Assembly: GCA_030605705.1 (NCBI GenBank) | Contig: JAUWHU010000289.1 | Coordinates: 1 to 6,795, forward strand | From: Thermoflexia bacterium | GTDB taxonomy: Bacteria > Chloroflexota > Anaerolineae > B4-G1 > SLSP01 | DNA: 6,795 bases | Direction of reading: 5' to 3' | Part shown: one piece after another, positions 5,601-6,795 of the stretch | How positions within the stretch are numbered: the first letter of the stretch is position 1 | How the letters are laid out: every line of letters begins with the position of its first letter | The notes under the pieces: model-generated | The model's database searches: none | What the model was told of the DNA's origin: nothing | The model's input: the letters and a program-made list of their open reading frames with translations, nothing else | Translations under genes and position numbers: made by a program

Positions 5601-5655
5601 GCCCCTGTCCCCGGGGGCGGGTTTGTGAGGGGCGTCGCCTGCGCGAGGCCCCCTT
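5601..5655. repeat. GC-rich hairpin cluster
   Basis: Several overlapping pairings are visible: GCCCC (5601-5605) with GGGGC (5629-5633), the self-complementary CCCCGGGG (5609-5616), and AGGGG (5628-5632) with CCCCT (5650-5654). This looks like a dispersed intergenic repeat. No gene ends here, so a terminator role is not obvious. Confidence 0.4.
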
Positions 5656-5726
5656 AGACCTGCGGAATGTCAAACGACAATAGGAAATGCCCCTGCCGCG
5701 TGGGGTCGGCGACAGCAGCCCCCAAT

Positions 5727-5798
5727 GCCCAGGCATGAATGCCAGGGCTACGCAGCTACGCCCCGTGAACGGGGCTTTTGACCCACCAGTGTAGCTGC
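5727..5798. repeat. Composite nested-hairpin intergenic element
   Basis: Two hairpins lie side by side. The first (5727-5748) is GCCC-a-GGCAT-ga-ATGCC-a-GGGC. The second (5760-5775) is GCCCCG-TGAA-CGGGGC followed by TTTT. The second is itself enclosed by GCAGCTAC (5752-5759) and GTAGCTGC (5791-5798), a perfect eight-base inverted pair. The GGCATGAATGCC and CCCCGTGAACGGGGC units are of a kind I recall as dispersed repeats in Chloroflexota genomes. The TTTT after the second stem makes it terminator-like on the plus strand, but no plus-strand gene ends upstream. Confidence 0.55.
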
Positions 5799-5816
5799 CT
5801 CAAAAATAAACAGTCC

Positions 5817-5868
5817 GTAGTAGCGACTTCAGTCGCTGGCGTCGCTGAACGACTAAAGTCGTTACTAC
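5817..5868. repeat. GTAGTA...TACTAC dispersed inverted repeat
   Basis: Nineteen-base arms (5817-5835 and 5850-5868) are complementary at 17 positions around a 14-base loop. Each arm is also palindromic on its own: CGACT-TC-AGTCG on the left and CGACT-AA-AGTCG on the right. The two mismatches (G/A and C/T) leave wobble pairs in one of the two transcripts, which suggests pairing has been kept. It resembles a non-coding mobile or REP-like element. Confidence 0.65.
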
Positions 5869-5966
5869 AAGTCATTTTCGTCACTATCGGTACTGCCTGC
5901 CCACACTGCCCTCCGTGGTGAAATTCTTGCTCAACAGAGTTGCTCTGCAATAAAAACGGTGAGCTT

Positions 5967-6046
5967 TTGGACACGGATATCACGGATCAACACGGATTTT
6001 TCCTTGTTTTTTACAAAAATATCCGTGTAATCAAATCCGCGTCCAA
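5967..6046. repeat. 80-base MITE-like element built on CACGGAT
   Basis: The outer arms TTGGACACGGAT (5967-5978) and ATCCGCGTCCAA (6035-6046) pair at 11 of 12 positions. Inner arms CACGGAT (5991-5997) and ATCCGTG (6021-6027) pair perfectly. The left half has three copies of CACGGAT at 5972, 5981 and 5991. The centre is T- and A-rich. I know sequences of this ACACGGAT type as dispersed repeats in several phyla. No coding capacity. Confidence 0.65.
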
Positions 6047-6144
6047 TTTCTGGTTTCGTTTATTCAGAAACAACTCTAATGTACAAAAATTTCATTCCCC
6101 AGTGAGCGTTTCGCGCCGCGACTTTCCCTGAAACGAAGACGTAG

Positions 6145-6150
6145 TATAGT
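6145..6150 (+). promoter_or_regulatory. Candidate -10 box before the YvlD-like gene
   Basis: TATAGT matches the -10 consensus at five of six positions. The -35 region (TTTCCC at 6123-6128, 16-base spacer) is weak. It would give a leader of about 30 bases ending in the ribosome-binding site AAGGAGG. Confidence 0.35.
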
Positions 6151-6176
6151 TACTTTTAATCTCGATACACTTATGC

Positions 6177-6183
6177 AAGGAGG
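6177..6183 (+). promoter_or_regulatory. Very strong ribosome-binding site AAGGAGG
   Basis: AAGGAGG is almost the full complement of the 16S rRNA tail and stands six bases before ATG 6190. It fixes the start of the gene and predicts efficient translation. Confidence 0.85.
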
Positions 6184-6189
6184 ATCACG

Positions 6190-6555
6190 ATGAAATTGTT
6201 AATTCGATGGGCGATCAGCGCCTTCTCCCTGTTCGCTGCGGCGCAATTGGTGCCTGGAATTACCGTGGAAAGCGATGCGTGGCCCATCTACGCCATGATG
6301 GCCGTCCTGCTGGGCCTGGCAAATGCGATCATCCGCCCCTTGCTCAAGCTCCTGACCTGCCCGCTCGTCGCCATGACACTGGGGCTTTTCACCCTGGTTA
6401 TCAACGGTGTCACCTTCTGGATCACAGCAGCATTGGCCGACCAACTGTTTGGGGTAGGCTTTTACATCGCCGACTTCTGGGCCGCCTTCCTGGGTGCGTT
6501 GATCGTCAGCGTAGTGAGCGTCGTCCTCAACCTCTTCGTCAAGGATGACGATTAG
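6190..6555 (+). CDS. YvlD/phage_holin_4_2-family four-helix membrane protein
   Basis: The 121-residue protein matches the small inner-membrane family known as YvlD or phage_holin_4_2 (DUF360). The visible signature is the run ANAIIRPLLKLLTCPL followed by MTLGLFTLVINGVTFW. Four hydrophobic segments are seen at about residues 3-22, 32-50, 58-81 and 92-116, and the protein ends in a charged KDDD tail. Length is normal for the family. The holin name comes from similarity only; members are chromosomal, and in Bacillus the gene belongs to an envelope-stress operon, so a lysis role should not be assumed. The function is unknown but may concern the cell envelope. It stands alone, with its own ribosome-binding site and a weak promoter, between two repeat-rich stretches. 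The start is certain and the family is likely. Confidence 0.9.
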   Translation: MKLLIRWAISAFSLFAAAQLVPGITVESDAWPIYAMMAVLLGLANAIIRPLLKLLTCPLVAMTLGLFTLVINGVTFWITAALADQLFGVGFYIADFWAAFLGALIVSVVSVVLNLFVKDDD

Positions 6556-6557
6556 TG

Positions 6558-6571
6558 TCTTATCAATAAGA
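6558..6571 (+). terminator. Short AT-rich hairpin after the YvlD-like gene
   Basis: TCTTAT-CA-ATAAGA is a perfect six-base inverted repeat starting two bases after the TAG stop and followed by TTCTT. The loop is only two bases and the stem is AT-rich, so it is a weak terminator candidate. Confidence 0.3.
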
Positions 6572-6596
6572 TTCTTGTACAGCGAGCAAGAAGTTT

Positions 6597-6685
6597 ACCA
6601 CGAAGCGTAGTATGGGCAGGCAGTGCCCATTGACACGAAGGGCACAAAGGAAGAAAAACTTGGTGTCCTTAGTGTACTCTGTGGT
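6597..6685. repeat. ACCACGAAG-type inverted repeat with a second hairpin inserted in its left arm
   Basis: The right arm (6659-6685) is complementary to the left arm only if 27 bases (6606-6632) are skipped. With those removed, 21 of 26 arm bases pair, with one single-base gap. The extra 27 bases contain their own perfect palindrome ATGGGCA-ggcag-TGCCCAT (6612-6630). The ACCACGAAG / ACACGAAGG style is one I recall as a widespread dispersed intergenic repeat. Confidence 0.6.
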
Positions 6686-6753
6686 TTGAAGTTCGAAGAT
6701 CTTAGAAGAAATAATAGCGCCCCCCTTGAGTGTTGGTAACAGGCAGTAATCTG

Positions 6754-6783
6754 AACCGCCAAGACGCAAAGGACGCAAAGAAA
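6754..6783. repeat. Left half of another dispersed repeat, cut by the window edge
   Basis: AACCGCCAAGACGCAAAG opens a purine-rich arm containing GACGCAAAG twice in tandem (6763-6771, 6772-6780). It resembles the left arm of a known style of intergenic inverted repeat whose partner (CTTTGCGTC... ) would lie beyond the window. Confidence 0.45.
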
Positions 6784-6795
6784 CATCAGAAAACT

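Larger units (their letters stand above)
5375..6189. other. 815-base gene-free region dense in palindromic repeats
   Basis: I see no credible gene in either direction here. It contains the kinase promoter and leader (5375-5536), a GC-rich hairpin cluster (5601-5655), a nested hairpin element (5727-5798), a GTAGTA...TACTAC inverted repeat (5817-5868), an 80-base CACGGAT element (5967-6046) and the promoter and ribosome-binding site of the gene at 6190. Short open frames across the repeats (for example 5756-5983 and 5940-6131) are made of repeat sequence and lack ribosome-binding sites. Confidence 0.7.

Noticed and set aside
6563..6786. Two short minus-strand open frames at the right end
   Set aside because: Both consist of dispersed-repeat sequence (CTTTGTG/GTGTCC motifs) and have no credible start signal.

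Overview
The window looks like a bacterial chromosome fragment, most plausibly from the Chloroflexota (Anaerolineae-like). This is inferred from style rather than from a marker gene. The signs are a cytoplasmic receiver-like/GAF/PAS histidine kinase, an OmpR-type regulator with a degenerate receiver, a YvlD-type small membrane protein, and many different palindromic dispersed repeats between the genes. There is no rRNA, tRNA, CRISPR array or integrase.

Layout. Positions 2-373 hold the C-terminal end of an unrecognised protein, followed by a strong hairpin (410-444). A promoter (486-514) then leads into an OmpR/PhoB-type regulator, best started at TTG 607 and ending at 1275, whose receiver domain has lost most of its phosphorylation pocket. 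A nested inverted repeat (1345-1399) lies between this gene and the convergent minus-strand block. That block (1467-3273, read right to left) looks like accessory DNA: a three-helix membrane protein, an attC-like inverted repeat, a two-helix membrane protein, a second and possibly third attC-like remnant, and a higB-higA toxin-antitoxin pair in which the toxin is interrupted by an in-frame TAG. Upstream on the same strand is a 645-residue soluble hybrid-type sensor kinase (3437-5374) with its own candidate promoter (5508-5536).

The 815 bases from 5375 to 6189 carry no gene but are dense with palindromic repeats: a GC-rich hairpin cluster, a nested hairpin element, a GTAGTA...TACTAC element and an 80-bp CACGGAT element. 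A four-helix YvlD/phage_holin_4_2-type membrane protein follows (6190-6555). The rest holds a repeat whose left arm is split by a second hairpin, and the left half of another repeat that runs off the window.

How the genes relate. The regulator and the kinase could belong to one signalling network, but they are 2.1 kb apart on opposite strands and pairing is not shown. Both have receiver-like domains that keep the phospho-acceptor Asp but lose the acidic pair and the Lys, which suggests phosphorylation-independent or altered signalling. The accessory block between them resembles a decayed mobile-cassette array without its integrase. The strongest single observations are the amber-interrupted higB with its intact antitoxin, the operator palindrome over the higB promoter, the two attC-like repeats placed just after the two small membrane-protein genes, and the hairpin-within-hairpin repeat near the right end.
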